Source of the DNA: Fodinisporobacter ferrooxydans
Lineage (GTDB): Bacteria; Bacillota; Bacilli; Tumebacillales; MYW30-H2
Assembly (NCBI RefSeq): GCF_022818495.1
Contig: NZ_CP089291.1
Span: 1,206,001-1,270,000 of the forward strand
Length of the DNA: 64,000 nucleotides
Reading direction: 5' to 3'
The notes under the pieces were generated by a model. It did not search any database, had not been told where the DNA came from, and was given only the letters and a program-made list of their open reading frames with translations. The translations under genes were made by a program, and so were the position numbers. Shown piece by piece: positions 8,580 to 18,487 of the stretch. Position 1 is the first letter of the stretch; every line of letters begins with the position of its first letter.

Positions 8580-9086
8580 TTATGATTCGTTTGTTTGCAA
8601 TGCTTTTTGTATTGCCAGTTTTTCTTCTTCTGTAAGCGGATATGTTGAGGAACCTTGAGTTACGGGTTTTGCATAAGTCCTTGATTCTTCTCTCCCATAA
8701 ATACTGGATAAGACCACACCGTCACCCTTTGAATTCAAAAGTGCAACTGCATAACTTAAATCACTTCCGGTATTTCCAAACGCATTAAAACGTATTACAC
8801 CAATCGTACCAAGTTTATTCGTAATTCTCTGCTCAAGACTTTCAATTGAAATTGACAATTGTTTTTGCTCGTGCATCGATTTCTGAACATCTTCAACGTA
8901 TTGAAATAATAATTGCTCCAAATCGAGTTTTTTCTTGACGGTCATGATACGTTGATACTGTTTTCGCAATTGGGCAAAACGAATTAGAAACATCAGCAAT
9001 AGTATAAATATAAGAATCAACAGTCCAAGAACAGTCAGGGTAATAACCTCTATATTGTCTAAGATAAGCGAATGTAACGAAATCAT
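8580..9086 (-). CDS. DUF4446 membrane-anchored protein
   Basis: 168 aa from ATG 9086, chosen for the GGGAGGAG site seven bases upstream; longer in-frame extensions lack one. An N-terminal transmembrane helix (about 10-32, VITLTVLGLLILIFILLLMF) is followed by a coiled-coil stretch and the conserved C-terminal block (GVIRFNAFGNTGSDLSYAV, then DGVVLSSIYGREESR). This is the DUF4446 signature. Function is unknown; the family is commonly found close to spo0J/soj in Firmicutes. Confidence 0.85.
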   Translation of the reverse strand: MISLHSLILDNIEVITLTVLGLLILIFILLLMFLIRFAQLRKQYQRIMTVKKKLDLEQLLFQYVEDVQKSMHEQKQLSISIESLEQRITNKLGTIGVIRFNAFGNTGSDLSYAVALLNSKGDGVVLSSIYGREESRTYAKPVTQGSSTYPLTEEEKLAIQKALQTNES

Positions 9087-9136
9087 AAAAAAGCTCCTCC
9101 CGGTCCACGATCCAACAACGTAACATGTATTGTTGC

Positions 9137-9835
9137 CTAAATCAGATGTAATAATGCCCATTTCACTATAGCGACTATAACCAAAGATGGCAACATGTTT
9201 CCCACTCTAATTTTTTTTATGTCCAAAATATTTATGCCAATGGCCAAGATCATTAACCCGCCTGTTGCAGTCACAACATTAACAATCGCAGGATTGTATA
9301 ATACTTGCCCAAACACATGTGCAATTAGTGCAATAAGTCCTTGATATAAGAAGATAGGGATGGCAGCTAATCCAACCCCAATTCCCATTGTTGACGAAAA
9401 TACTACTGAAGTAAATCCGTCTAACATGGATTTTGTATATAAGAGGTGATGGTCATTTGCGAGACCTGACTGTATTGCCCCAAGTATGGCCATCGACCCG
9501 ACACAAAATATTAAACTTGCAGAAACAAATGCTTCAGCAATTCGATTCTCTCCATTCCTTTGAAACTTGCTTTCTACCCATTGTCCAAATCGCAACAAAA
9601 AGCCTTCAATATCAAGCCATTCACCAATAATAATTCCAAACACCAGACTGATAATCATAATCAATATATCGTTTCCCGCTTTTAGAGACATCGAAAGGCC
9701 GATTATAGAAACACTTAAACCAAGGCCCTGCAATACAGTCGTCTTCATTTGTTCGGGAATCTTGGGTAGTGCAATTCCAATGAACGTACCAAGCAATACC
9801 GATACAGCATTTACAAAAGTGCCTAACAAAAACAT
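9137..9835 (-). CDS. DUF554 integral membrane protein (YdfK/YqgA-like)
   Basis: 232 aa from ATG 9835, with GAGGGG upstream. The protein is highly hydrophobic with six or seven predicted helices. The DUF554 hallmarks are LGTFVNAVSVLLGTFIG at the N-terminus, FGIIIGEWLDIEG in the middle and LLYTKSMLDGFTSVVFSST. It probably acts as a transporter or channel-like protein of unknown substrate. It sits between the cysteine desulfurase and DUF4446 genes on the same strand, about 50 bp from each, which suggests co-transcription. Confidence 0.88.
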   Translation of the reverse strand: MFLLGTFVNAVSVLLGTFIGIALPKIPEQMKTTVLQGLGLSVSIIGLSMSLKAGNDILIMIISLVFGIIIGEWLDIEGFLLRFGQWVESKFQRNGENRIAEAFVSASLIFCVGSMAILGAIQSGLANDHHLLYTKSMLDGFTSVVFSSTMGIGVGLAAIPIFLYQGLIALIAHVFGQVLYNPAIVNVVTATGGLMILAIGINILDIKKIRVGNMLPSLVIVAIVKWALLHLI

Positions 9836-9884
9836 ATATATCCCCTCTACAACCAAATTCTTTTCTCTATTTGTATTATCCCAT

Positions 9885-11030
9885 TTACATTTCTTTTAAA
9901 ATTTCACTGATTGCATATAAAAATATGTCAATTTCCTCTTCTGTATTAAAAAAACCTACACTGACACGCGCAGCACCCGTATCCGATGATCCTGATGCTT
10001 TATGAGCAAGGGGTGTACAATGTAATCCGGTTCGAACGGCAATTTGATAATACTTATCCAGGATGAATCCAAGTTCTGTTGAATCCAATCCGTCTATTAC
10101 AAAGGAAACCACAGGCGCCCGCAAAGAAAGTTGATCAGGACCTAGAATTTTAATTCTTTCATATTGATTCAAACCATGAAGAATTTTTCGAGTCAATTGC
10201 AACTCATGATCTCGAATGTTTGCAATCCCCTTTTTTTGAATAAATTGAATTCCTGCTAATAGTCCGGCAATTCCAACCGTATTTCTTGTTCCACTTTCAT
10301 ATCGATCCGGTCTCACCTTGGGCTGGTCGATCGATTCACTGTTTCCGCCAGTCCCACCGTACATAAGAGGCTCCAGTTCAATGCTTGGATGCACATATAA
10401 AAACCCGGTACCTTGTGGACCATATAATGATTTATGGCCAGGTGCCGCAAGCATTTGTATATTCATTTCATGCACATCGATATCCAAAACACCTGCTGTT
10501 TGTGCTGCATCAACAAGAAAACAGATTCCATGTTTCCCTGCAAATTCACCAATACTATGTAAATCAATAATGCTTCCTGTCAGATTGGAAGCATGGGATG
10601 CAACAATCATTTTGGTATTCCCTTTTAAAGCGCTATAAATATCCTGGGGATTCATTAATCCTTTTGAATCTACCGATACATATGTAATTTCAATTTGATA
10701 TTTTCGTTTCATGTATTCTAAAGGTCGTCGAACAGAATTGTGTTCCAACATGGTAGTTATTACATGGTCTCCCGGTTTCAGAAATCCTTGAATGGCCAGA
10801 TTTAACGATTCCGTGGTATTTTGTGTAAATATAACATCCTCCGCATGTGCGATTCCAAACAGTTTTGCGATTTCCTGACGAGCCTGGAATATCACCCGTG
10901 CTGCCTGGTTTGCCAAAGCATGGCTTCCTCGACCGGGATTCCCTGCATATTCCTTCATACATTCCATCATGGCATTTATCACTTCCGGAGGTTTAGGAAA
11001 TGAAGATGCAGCATTATCGAGATAGATCAT
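9885..11030 (-). CDS. Cysteine desulfurase family protein (class V aminotransferase)
   Basis: 381 aa, PLP fold type I. It starts MIYLDNAASSFPKPPEV. The PLP-binding Lys is in PGHKSLYGPQG and the catalytic-loop Cys is in RTGLHCTPLAHK, both intact, so sulfur transfer from L-cysteine is plausible. The sequence resembles the EF2568-type branch rather than IscS or SufS proper; this is from memory of the motif layout. No suf or isc genes are adjacent, so the sulfur acceptor is unknown. The ribosome site is weak (GATGGGATAA). It lies downstream of parB across a 330-bp gap. Confidence 0.88.
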   Translation of the reverse strand: MIYLDNAASSFPKPPEVINAMMECMKEYAGNPGRGSHALANQAARVIFQARQEIAKLFGIAHAEDVIFTQNTTESLNLAIQGFLKPGDHVITTMLEHNSVRRPLEYMKRKYQIEITYVSVDSKGLMNPQDIYSALKGNTKMIVASHASNLTGSIIDLHSIGEFAGKHGICFLVDAAQTAGVLDIDVHEMNIQMLAAPGHKSLYGPQGTGFLYVHPSIELEPLMYGGTGGNSESIDQPKVRPDRYESGTRNTVGIAGLLAGIQFIQKKGIANIRDHELQLTRKILHGLNQYERIKILGPDQLSLRAPVVSFVIDGLDSTELGFILDKYYQIAVRTGLHCTPLAHKASGSSDTGAARVSVGFFNTEEEIDIFLYAISEILKEM

Positions 11031-11067
11031 AGAATTATCCCATCTTTCTAGTCAATAAAATAAAAAC

Positions 11068-11094
11068 TATCTCACCACTGCAAACGGTGAGAAA
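11068..11094. other. Hairpin in the 11031-11364 gene-free gap
   Basis: A perfect inverted repeat TCTCACC / GGTGAGA lies about 40 bp upstream of the cysteine desulfurase gene. The remainder of this 334-bp AT-rich gap shows no ORF, RNA motif or repeat I can name. Confidence 0.4.
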
Positions 11095-11324
11095 TCAAAA
11101 AGCAACTAAACATTAGTGTATGTTTCGTAACCCGATAATTCAAGCTTTATTCTTGAACAAATGAAACACTCGATAACAAACATCTCACTATTTTCATCAT
11201 CGCATGATGAATTAAGATAGCGAATCCCCCTGTTATTGGTGACCATCGTTATAAATTCAGGTCTTAGATATAACTATTTTTCGTTTTGTTATGATTTGTC
11301 ATTCAAAACTCATGAATATAAAGT

Positions 11325-11352
11325 AAATGGAGACGACAGATGTCATCCCCCA
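11325..11352 (-). terminator. Possible terminator downstream of parB
   Basis: On the minus strand a stem GGGGATGACA / TGTCGTCTCC (with wobble pairs) lies shortly after the parB stop and is followed by the T-rich ATTTACTTTAT. The U-run is weak. Confidence 0.4.
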
Positions 11353-11364
11353 AATAATATAAAT

Positions 11365-12225
11365 TCATTTTTTTGAATCGCCAACTTCAGAAATAAGCTG
11401 AATAATACGCTCTAAATCCTCCGGCGAAAAGAAATCAATTTCTATTTTTCCCCGCTTTTTCCCTTGTTGAATTCGTACAGAAGTACCTAAATAGGATCGA
11501 AATTGATCTTCATATTGTTTTAATAGGGAGTTCTTTTTATCAGGCCTTTTCGGTTCTCGCGTGATTCCGGAGGATAAACGATTGACAAGTTGTTCAACTA
11601 CTCGAACACTTAAATCTTCCTCTGTAATTTTTTGCGCTAATGTCTTTTGTTGGCTCTCATCTTGCAAACCCAGAATTGCCCTTGCGTGTCCCATCGTTAT
11701 TGTTCCACGTGAAACATAATCTCGAACTTCTTTTGGCAAATGAGTAAGACGTAAGTAATTCGCAACATGAGAACGGCTTTGCCCTACTTTTTTTGCGAGT
11801 TCTTCCTGTGTCAAATTGAAATTCTCCATTAGCTTTGAATAGGCCTCTGCAATTTCAATGGGATTTAAGTCTTCTCTTTGCAAGTTTTCAATTAAAGCAA
11901 TTTCGCTCAATTGAATATCTGTAAACTCCCGAACAACAACCGGTACGTATTGCAGTTTTACAAGTTTAGCAGCTCTCCAGCGTCTTTCTCCCGCAACAAT
12001 TTCATAACCATTAAAACTTTTCCGAACGACTAGTGGCTGAATAATACCATGTTCTTCAATCGAATTGGCTAATTCCTGTAGTTTCCCTTGATCAAAAACT
12101 CGTCTCGGCTGAAAGGGATTTGGCCGTAACTCATTGACTTCAATTTGAGTCACAGGATCTTGCTCATCAACGCCGAGTTGAGGAAACAATGCCTCCAGAC
12201 CCTTTCCTAAACGATTTTTACTCAT
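11365..12225 (-). CDS. parB: Chromosome partitioning protein ParB (Spo0J)
   Basis: 286 aa. The order is: N-terminal CTP-binding domain with GERRWRA and the ENLQREDLNP motif, a central helix-turn-helix (TQEELAKKVGQSRSHVANYLR) for parS binding, and a C-terminal dimerisation region. It binds parS, clamps DNA with CTP, loads SMC and stimulates ParA; in spore formers it also affects Spo0A activation through Soj. It overlaps parA by 8 bp. A parS site lies inside the gene, as in B. subtilis. Its paralogue noc is two genes upstream. Confidence 0.96.
   Translation of the reverse strand: MSKNRLGKGLEALFPQLGVDEQDPVTQIEVNELRPNPFQPRRVFDQGKLQELANSIEEHGIIQPLVVRKSFNGYEIVAGERRWRAAKLVKLQYVPVVVREFTDIQLSEIALIENLQREDLNPIEIAEAYSKLMENFNLTQEELAKKVGQSRSHVANYLRLTHLPKEVRDYVSRGTITMGHARAILGLQDESQQKTLAQKITEEDLSVRVVEQLVNRLSSGITREPKRPDKKNSLLKQYEDQFRSYLGTSVRIQQGKKRGKIEIDFFSPEDLERIIQLISEVGDSKK
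11701..11716. promoter_or_regulatory. parS: parS site inside parB
   Basis: TGTTCCACGTGAAACA fully fits TGTTNCACGTGAAACA. An intragenic parS within spo0J is also known in B. subtilis. Confidence 0.93.
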
Positions 12226-12982
12226 GATGGCTACTCACTTCCTTAGCCAGATCAAGATAACATTCAGCTCCTCTTGACTTAGCATCATATTGAATGATTG
12301 ATTGCCCATGGCTAGGCGCTTCACTTAGTCGTACATTACGAGGAATCACGGTTTGATATACTTTTTCACGAAAATACTTCTTAACATCCTCAATCACTTG
12401 AATTCCCAAATTTGTACGCGCATCCAACATGGTCAAAAGCACACCTTCAATCTCCAGAGCCGTATTCAAATGTTTTTGAACCAAGCGTATCGTGTTTAAT
12501 AATTGACTTAACCCTTCCAAAGCATAGTATTCGCATTGGATGGGAATCATAACAGAATCAGAAGCAGTCAAGGCATTTACGGTTAATAAACCCAATGAAG
12601 GAGGGCAGTCAATCAATATAAAGTCAAAATATTGTTTTAGAGGTTGAATTGCTTTTCGTAATCGTACCTCTCTGGAAATTGTCGGTACAAGCTCAATTTC
12701 CGCACCAGCCAGTTGAATCGTAGCAGGCAAAATTTTTAGTGTATCAATCTCAGTGGCCAAAACTGCATCACTTGCAGGGACATCATTTATGATTACATCA
12801 TAGATACAATGGTGAACGTCTGCTTTATTTACACCAATACCGGACGTTGTATTTCCTTGAGGGTCAATATCGATAAGCAGCACACGCTTCCCTAAACTTG
12901 CAAGGGACGCACCAAGATTTACAGAAGTAGTTGTCTTCCCAACTCCTCCTTTTTGATTGGCAACGGCTATTACTCTTGCCAT
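12218..12982 (-). CDS. parA: Chromosome partitioning ATPase ParA (Soj)
   Basis: 254 aa. The deviant Walker A motif KGGVGKTTT is near residue 11, followed by Walker A' (DIDPQGNTTSGIG) and Walker B (FDFILIDCPPSLG). It is a ParA/MinD-family ATPase that dimerises on DNA with ATP; with Spo0J it controls origin segregation and DnaA activity. The ATG follows GAGGTGAC. It is translated ahead of parB with an 8-bp overlap. Confidence 0.96.
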   Translation of the reverse strand: MARVIAVANQKGGVGKTTTSVNLGASLASLGKRVLLIDIDPQGNTTSGIGVNKADVHHCIYDVIINDVPASDAVLATEIDTLKILPATIQLAGAEIELVPTISREVRLRKAIQPLKQYFDFILIDCPPSLGLLTVNALTASDSVMIPIQCEYYALEGLSQLLNTIRLVQKHLNTALEIEGVLLTMLDARTNLGIQVIEDVKKYFREKVYQTVIPRNVRLSEAPSHGQSIIQYDAKSRGAECYLDLAKEVSSHHE

Positions 12983-13109
12983 TTCGTCACCTCATTCCTG
13001 AAACATTCGGCATCTAAAAAATATTCGCCATACGTATTGTTCATCCTGCATAATCCTCGCTTGTTTCACTACTAATTTTAGGGAAAAATTATTTGATATG
13101 CTGAAGAGT

Positions 13110-13145
13110 AATCAACAAGAAAGCCCCCGATGCAACCGGAGGCAA
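13110..13145 (-). terminator. Terminator downstream of noc
   Basis: On the minus strand the stem GCCTCCG / CGGGGGC is followed by TTTCTTGTT, about 70 bp after the noc stop. The remaining parA-noc gap is AT-rich without a gene. Confidence 0.6.
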
Positions 13146-13214
13146 CCAATTTTTATATCGTAAACAGAAACATACTCAAAACTTCATTTCCACTTGGTTA
13201 AACATACAGAACAT

Positions 13215-14048
13215 CTATTTTTTGTTTTTAGGAACGCGAATCGTAAACTGGTAAAATTCCTCATGATCTTCTTCTTCTGTGTCGACTGTTAGTCCATTCT
13301 TTTGGATCATATCCAAAGATTGGCGAATCGTATTGACTGCCAACCGGACATCCTTTGAAAACGAAATTCGTTTTGGCTTCGGCTTTGCTCGCTCTTGCAT
13401 TTGCTCCAGAATCTGCTTTACTTTCCCCTCTGTCTGCTTCACGTTTAGATCTCGTTCCTGAATTTCTTTTACAATCTTTAGTTGCAAATCTACAGACGGT
13501 AAAGATAACAATGCACGCGCATGGCGTTCTGTGATGATTCGATTCATCAGTGCTTCCTGCACCTGTTCAGGCAAATGCAGCAAACGCAGCTTATTTGCAA
13601 TCGTCGATTGTCCTTTGCCTAAACGCTGCGCAAGGCTTTCTTGCGTCAAACCATGAAGCTCCAACAATTGTTGATATGCAATTGCTTCCTCAATTGCAGT
13701 TAAACCTTCTCTTTGCAAATTCTCAATAAGCGCGACTGATGCTGCCTGGGAATCGCCCATTTCTCGAACGATCGCCGGAATTGTGGGCAACCCCAGTTTT
13801 TTGGCCGCTCTCCAGCGACGTTCTCCTGCAATCAACTCATAGGAATTCTCAACTTTGCGTACGATAACTGGCTGAATCATTCCATGTGTACGAATGGTTT
13901 GACTTAATTCCTCAATTTTATCATCATCAAAAACGGAGCGAGGTTGATACGGACTTGAGATAATTTCATCAACAGGTACCTGTTTGACTTCCTCTTGCCC
14001 TTGAACCCGATTATCAAAACCAAACAACCTTGTCAATTGATCTCTCAT
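13215..14048 (-). CDS. noc: Nucleoid occlusion protein Noc (ParB paralogue)
   Basis: About 277 aa from ATG 14048 (MRDQLTRLFGF); a GTG at 14063 would add five residues. The short amphipathic N-terminus (RDQLTRLFG) corresponds to the membrane-targeting helix of Noc. The ParB-like CTP domain (GERRWRA, ENLQREGLTA), helix-turn-helix (TQESLAQRLGKGQSTIANKLR) and C-terminal domain follow. Noc binds dispersed NBS sites and blocks FtsZ assembly over the nucleoid. Its position between rsmG and soj is the Noc position in Bacillus, which separates it from the Spo0J paralogue. Confidence 0.93.
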   Translation of the reverse strand: MRDQLTRLFGFDNRVQGQEEVKQVPVDEIISSPYQPRSVFDDDKIEELSQTIRTHGMIQPVIVRKVENSYELIAGERRWRAAKKLGLPTIPAIVREMGDSQAASVALIENLQREGLTAIEEAIAYQQLLELHGLTQESLAQRLGKGQSTIANKLRLLHLPEQVQEALMNRIITERHARALLSLPSVDLQLKIVKEIQERDLNVKQTEGKVKQILEQMQERAKPKPKRISFSKDVRLAVNTIRQSLDMIQKNGLTVDTEEEDHEEFYQFTIRVPKNKK

Positions 14049-14155
14049 CCTGGAAATCACCAACCCTGCAATTTCTCGCTACCGTACAAGAATATCCTGT
14101 AGACACTAGCAAATTTTTATATTCGTCATTCGTGGGAAGGATTCCTGCAAATGAT

Positions 14156-14917
14156 CTATACTAATGGTCTTTTTTGCGGCACGCCCGCTTTTCTTGGAAA
14201 TGATTTCGGACACTGCTTCACCTTTCGAATCACAAGAATGCATCGCTTTCCTGCCTGTAAAGGCAAATCCACAGGTATCACTTGTTCAATTTCGCCGCCC
14301 AATTGATGCACAGCGCTTTTACCTTCTCTCGCTTCTTCCTCTCCCTCAAGACCTTTTAAGGCGAGAAAACATCCATTCACTTTCACAAAAGGCAAACAAT
14401 ATTCCGCCAATACCGGCAAGCGGGCGACCGCCCGTGCAGTCACTTGATCAAAGGATTCTCTCCAAGCAGGGCGCCTGCCAAAATCTTCAGCGCGTCCATG
14501 TACGGCTGAGACATTATTTGATATCCGTAATCCCAGAATTAATTCACCAAGGAATTGAATTCGCTTCTGTAAGGAATCCAAAATTGTAACCTGTAATTCA
14601 GGATACACAATTCGCAGCGGTATGCTTGGGAAACCTGCACCTGCCCCAATATCTAACAGGGATCCCCGCGTTTGCAAAGATGGTGCGGATGCAAGTGTCA
14701 ATGAATCATAGAAATGTTTCAGATATACATCCAGCACTTCTGTTAAAGCTGTTAAATTCATACGTTCATTCCATGCAATTAACATTTGATAATACGAGAA
14801 AAATTGTCTTAGCTGATCCGAACCCAATGATAAGGAAAGCCCTTCACACCATTCTTGAAATTGGGGTTCGAGGGTTTGCTGTTGAACCATCAACTGCCGA
14901 TCCATCGAACTATCCAT
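14156..14917 (-). CDS. rsmG: 16S rRNA m7G527 methyltransferase RsmG (GidB)
   Basis: 253 aa. The SAM-binding motif [15 protein letters not shown] and the conserved [16 protein letters not shown] segment are present. It methylates N7 of G527 in the 530 loop of 16S rRNA; loss gives low-level streptomycin resistance. ATG 14917 lies 8 bp inside mnmG (overlapping genes) with AAAGGA upstream. The C-terminus (about 15 residues past the family's usual end) is Lys/Arg/Pro-rich. Confidence 0.95.
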   Translation of the reverse strand: MDSSMDRQLMVQQQTLEPQFQEWCEGLSLSLGSDQLRQFFSYYQMLIAWNERMNLTALTEVLDVYLKHFYDSLTLASAPSLQTRGSLLDIGAGAGFPSIPLRIVYPELQVTILDSLQKRIQFLGELILGLRISNNVSAVHGRAEDFGRRPAWRESFDQVTARAVARLPVLAEYCLPFVKVNGCFLALKGLEGEEEAREGKSAVHQLGGEIEQVIPVDLPLQAGKRCILVIRKVKQCPKSFPRKAGVPQKRPLV

Positions 14918-16805
14918 TTGCCACGTTCCTTTTTCCGCGAGATTCCAGATAAATCAATAAAATCGATATATCCGCAGGCGTTACACCCGAGATCCTCGAA
15001 GCTTGTCCAATCGAACGCGGGCGAATGTTTTTCAACTTTTCTCTCGATTCGGAAGATAATCCTTTGACAACCTGATAATTGATATCATCAGGAATTAGCT
15101 TTTGTTCCAACTTTTTTTGCTTTTCGATCTGCTGTGTCTGTTTTTCAATATATCCCGAATACTTAATCTGAATTTCCACTTGTTCTTTCACATCTGGATG
15201 CAACTCCGTGTCAATGTTAGGCGCCAAAGACTCAATCAACTCATAATTAATTTCGGGTCGACGCAACAATTGTTCAAGGGACATTACATTCGCCAAAGGC
15301 ATCGATCCGCTCTCTTGAATTTTTTTTATGACAATTGGATCCTCTGGTTTGACTCGGGTACTGGCCAAACGGTCTTTTTCCCTTGCAATCCACTCTTTCT
15401 TTTTAAGAAATTTATCAAAACGTTGTTCAGAAACCAAACCAATCCGATAACCTATTTCCATTAGACGCAAATCCGCGTTATCATGACGTAAAATCAACCG
15501 ATATTCCGCGCGGGATGTCAATAGTCGATAGGGTTCACTGGTTCCCTTTGTAACCAAATCATCAATCATCACTGCAATATAAGCATCGGAACGATCCAAA
15601 ACCAACGGCTCACGGTCCAAAACTTGTAATGCGGCATTAATTCCTGCCATAATCCCTTGTCCAGCAGCCTCTTCATATCCTGAAGTACCATTGATCTGAC
15701 CAGCCGTGAAAAATCCTTTGACTTCTTTTGTCTCCAGAGTTGACCAAAGTTGTGTAGGCATAATGGCATCATATTCGATTGCGTAGCCAGGCCTCATCAT
15801 TTCTACATGTTCCAGTCCGGGAATGGATTTTAACATCAACAATTGAACATCTTCCGGCAAGCTTGTCGATAGTCCTTGTACATACCATTCAGCAGTATGG
15901 CGACCTTCCGGCTCCAAAAATATCTGATGGGACGGGCGATCAGCAAAACGCACAATTTTATCTTCAATAGACGGACAATACCGCGGTCCGGTTCCTTTTA
16001 TTTCACCAGAGTACATGGGGCTGCGGTGGAGATTTTCCCCGATAATGGCATGTGTTGTTTCCGATGTATATGTTAGCCAGCAAGGGACTTGTTCCCGTTC
16101 CGGCACGTTGTCATCGTACGAAAAATGCAAAGGCTCTTCATCCCCCGGCTGTACCGTCATTTTTGAAAAATCGATCGTATGCTTGTTTACCCGCGGAGGA
16201 GTGCCCGTTTTAAAGCGCGCCAACTGAAATCCTAAATCCAGTAAACTATCCGTTAATTTCATGGCTGGCATTTGACCATTTGGACCACTTTGATAGGAAA
16301 TATCACCAATGATGATCCGGCCCCGCAAATATGTACCCGTTGTCAATACAACAGCTTTTGACCGATAAATCGCACCTGTTTTTGTAATGACTCCTCTTAC
16401 ACGGCCATTTTCAGTAACAACTTCTTCCACCATTCCTTGCCGTAATGTAAGATTCGGTTCATTCTCTATCGTATGCTTCATGGCTTGTCCATACAAAAAT
16501 TTATCGGCTTGAGCCCGCAACGCATGTACAGCAGGTCCTTTCCCCGTGTTTAACATGCGCATTTGAATATAGGTTTTATCAATATTCCGAGCCATCTCGC
16601 CGCCTAAGGCATCAATTTCCCGAACCACATTTCCTTTCGCTGGACCGCCAATCGCCGGATTACAAGGCATATACGCAACCGTATCAAGGTTAATCGTTAA
16701 AAGCAATGTACGACAGCCCATGCGTGCCGCCGCCAAAGCAGCCTCACACCCGGCATGTCCGGCGCCAATAACGATAACATGATATTCTCCAGCTTCATAT
16801 TTCAT
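14910..16805 (-). CDS. mnmG: tRNA uridine-5-carboxymethylaminomethyl modification enzyme MnmG (GidA)
   Basis: 631 aa from ATG 16805, which has AGGTGG five bases upstream; the upstream GTG is less likely. The FAD-binding Rossmann motif [23 protein letters not shown] signatures ([35 protein letters not shown]) and a C-terminal helical domain ending [19 protein letters not shown] are present. With MnmE it installs the (carboxymethyl)aminomethyl group at wobble U34 of several tRNAs. It lies 9 bp after mnmE and overlaps rsmG, a conserved operon. Confidence 0.97.
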   Translation of the reverse strand: MKYEAGEYHVIVIGAGHAGCEAALAAARMGCRTLLLTINLDTVAYMPCNPAIGGPAKGNVVREIDALGGEMARNIDKTYIQMRMLNTGKGPAVHALRAQADKFLYGQAMKHTIENEPNLTLRQGMVEEVVTENGRVRGVITKTGAIYRSKAVVLTTGTYLRGRIIIGDISYQSGPNGQMPAMKLTDSLLDLGFQLARFKTGTPPRVNKHTIDFSKMTVQPGDEEPLHFSYDDNVPEREQVPCWLTYTSETTHAIIGENLHRSPMYSGEIKGTGPRYCPSIEDKIVRFADRPSHQIFLEPEGRHTAEWYVQGLSTSLPEDVQLLMLKSIPGLEHVEMMRPGYAIEYDAIMPTQLWSTLETKEVKGFFTAGQINGTSGYEEAAGQGIMAGINAALQVLDREPLVLDRSDAYIAVMIDDLVTKGTSEPYRLLTSRAEYRLILRHDNADLRLMEIGYRIGLVSEQRFDKFLKKKEWIAREKDRLASTRVKPEDPIVIKKIQESGSMPLANVMSLEQLLRRPEINYELIESLAPNIDTELHPDVKEQVEIQIKYSGYIEKQTQQIEKQKKLEQKLIPDDINYQVVKGLSSESREKLKNIRPRSIGQASRISGVTPADISILLIYLESRGKRNVANG

Positions 16806-16814
16806 ACAATCCAC

Positions 16815-18194
16815 CTACTTTCCTAAACAAAATTGTGAAAAGATTTGATCCAATAGATCCTCCCCAACTTCTTTGCCAATGACTTCGCCTAGCGTAGACC
16901 AGGCATTTTTTACATCAACAGCTACTAAGTCAAGTGTCATGCCCATTTGAGCGGATTGGACAGCTTCTGATAATTGTGTTTTTGCTTGCTCCAATAAAGC
17001 AATATGTCGTACATTCGTGGCATATGTCGCATCTTTTTGCTCGATTTGTCCACCCAAAAACAGTTCCTCTACCAGATCTTCAAAATTCTCTAAACCGATT
17101 CCCGTTTTTATTGAAGTATGTACAATTCGCTCTACGGGCATATATTGTCCAATTTGATCCAGTGAAACAGCAGATCCTAAATCGGCTTTATTGACGATTA
17201 CAATACTCATTCGCTTTGAAGCTATTTGCAATAAATCCTCATCTGTAGCGCTTAATGGCTTGGATCCGTCCAAAACGACAACTGTCAGGTCCGCATCCTG
17301 AATCGCTTCTCTGCTTCTCTCCACACCGATTTTTTCAACAACATCCTCTGTTTCCCGAATGCCTGCCGTATCAAGAATCGTCAAAGGTATACCGCGAATA
17401 TTGACGCTTTCCTCTAAAATATCACGGGTAGTGCCTGGAATATCAGTAACAATCGCCCGCTCAGTACGAGACAATCGATTTAATAACGACGATTTGCCAA
17501 CGTTCGGTTGACCAACAATAACCGTTTTTAGTCCTTCTCGCAAAATTCTTCCGTGGCGTGCACCATGTAATATGCGCTGAATTCGCTCAATGGCAACCTC
17601 TCCATCCTGGATCACACGTCGAACCGTTACATCCTCTACATCATGTTCCGGATAATCAATTGTTACTTCAATATGTGCCAACAATTCAATCAACTTTTGC
17701 CTTAATAGACGAATTTCTTGGCTCAAGCTTCCCTCTACCTGCTTTAGAGCTACTTGCATAGCCGTATCCGTCTTCGCACGAATCACGTCGATCACTGCTT
17801 CCGCTTGGGAAAGATCAATCCTTCCATTCAGAAACGCTCGTTTCGTAAATTCACCAGGCTCTGCCAATCGCGCACCTGCTTCCAGAATCGTTTCCAGTAC
17901 ACGGCGAATGGCTACTATACCACCATGACATTGCACTTCTACAACATCCTCTGCGGTATAACTTCTTGGAGAACGCATTACAAGTACAAGCCCCTCGTCA
18001 ATAATATCCCCAGTGGAAAACTTTCGAATATGACCATAATGTACTGTATGTGACGCTACAGTTTCTAACCGCTTTTTCCCTGTAAAAACTTTATCCACAA
18101 TGCGAATCGCTTCCGGTCCGCTGATGCGAACGATTCCAACACTACTCTCCCCAAGAGCGGTCGCAATCGCAGCTATCGTATCCCAATCATTCAC
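16815..18194 (-). CDS. mnmE: tRNA modification GTPase MnmE (TrmE/ThdF)
   Basis: 459 aa. An N-terminal tetrahydrofolate-binding domain (IAAIATALGESSVGIVRISG) is followed by a helical domain with an inserted G domain (G1 GQPNVGKSSLL, G3 DTAGIRET, NKAD) and the C-terminal Cys motif CLGK. It works with MnmG on tRNA wobble uridines. The start is GTG 18194, preceded by AGGAGC. It heads the mnmE-mnmG-rsmG operon. Confidence 0.97.
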   Translation of the reverse strand: MNDWDTIAAIATALGESSVGIVRISGPEAIRIVDKVFTGKKRLETVASHTVHYGHIRKFSTGDIIDEGLVLVMRSPRSYTAEDVVEVQCHGGIVAIRRVLETILEAGARLAEPGEFTKRAFLNGRIDLSQAEAVIDVIRAKTDTAMQVALKQVEGSLSQEIRLLRQKLIELLAHIEVTIDYPEHDVEDVTVRRVIQDGEVAIERIQRILHGARHGRILREGLKTVIVGQPNVGKSSLLNRLSRTERAIVTDIPGTTRDILEESVNIRGIPLTILDTAGIRETEDVVEKIGVERSREAIQDADLTVVVLDGSKPLSATDEDLLQIASKRMSIVIVNKADLGSAVSLDQIGQYMPVERIVHTSIKTGIGLENFEDLVEELFLGGQIEQKDATYATNVRHIALLEQAKTQLSEAVQSAQMGMTLDLVAVDVKNAWSTLGEVIGKEVGEDLLDQIFSQFCLGK

Positions 18195-18325
18195 AACTTT
18201 CGCTCCTTACTTTTCCACAATAGTATAGATTCACAATATCATGCAAAGTTGTGCACATTATATTGTAACACACCGATTTGCAACTCTAAACACATCCGGA
18301 AAAATTATCAACATGTGAATAGAAT

Positions 18326-18366
18326 AATAAAAAACTCCTTCCCTCATAGCAGGTAAGAAGTTTTCC
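18326..18366 (-). terminator. Terminator of the rpmH-rnpA-yidD-yidC-jag operon
   Basis: On the minus strand an imperfect stem AAAACTTCTTACC / GGGAAGGAGTTTT is followed by TTTATTATT. A second hairpin just before it (about 18395-18435, GATTCAA / TTGAATC) lies directly after jag. Together they occupy the 290-bp gap between jag and mnmE. Confidence 0.65.
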
Positions 18367-18487
18367 ACATGTGCACACTTTTTTAAAAAATAAAAAGAGC
18401 CTATCGATTCAATGCAAACATTTGAATCAACGCTCTTGATCGTAAGAAACCTATTTATATAATCATGAAAGTTTGATCATGAAAGTT

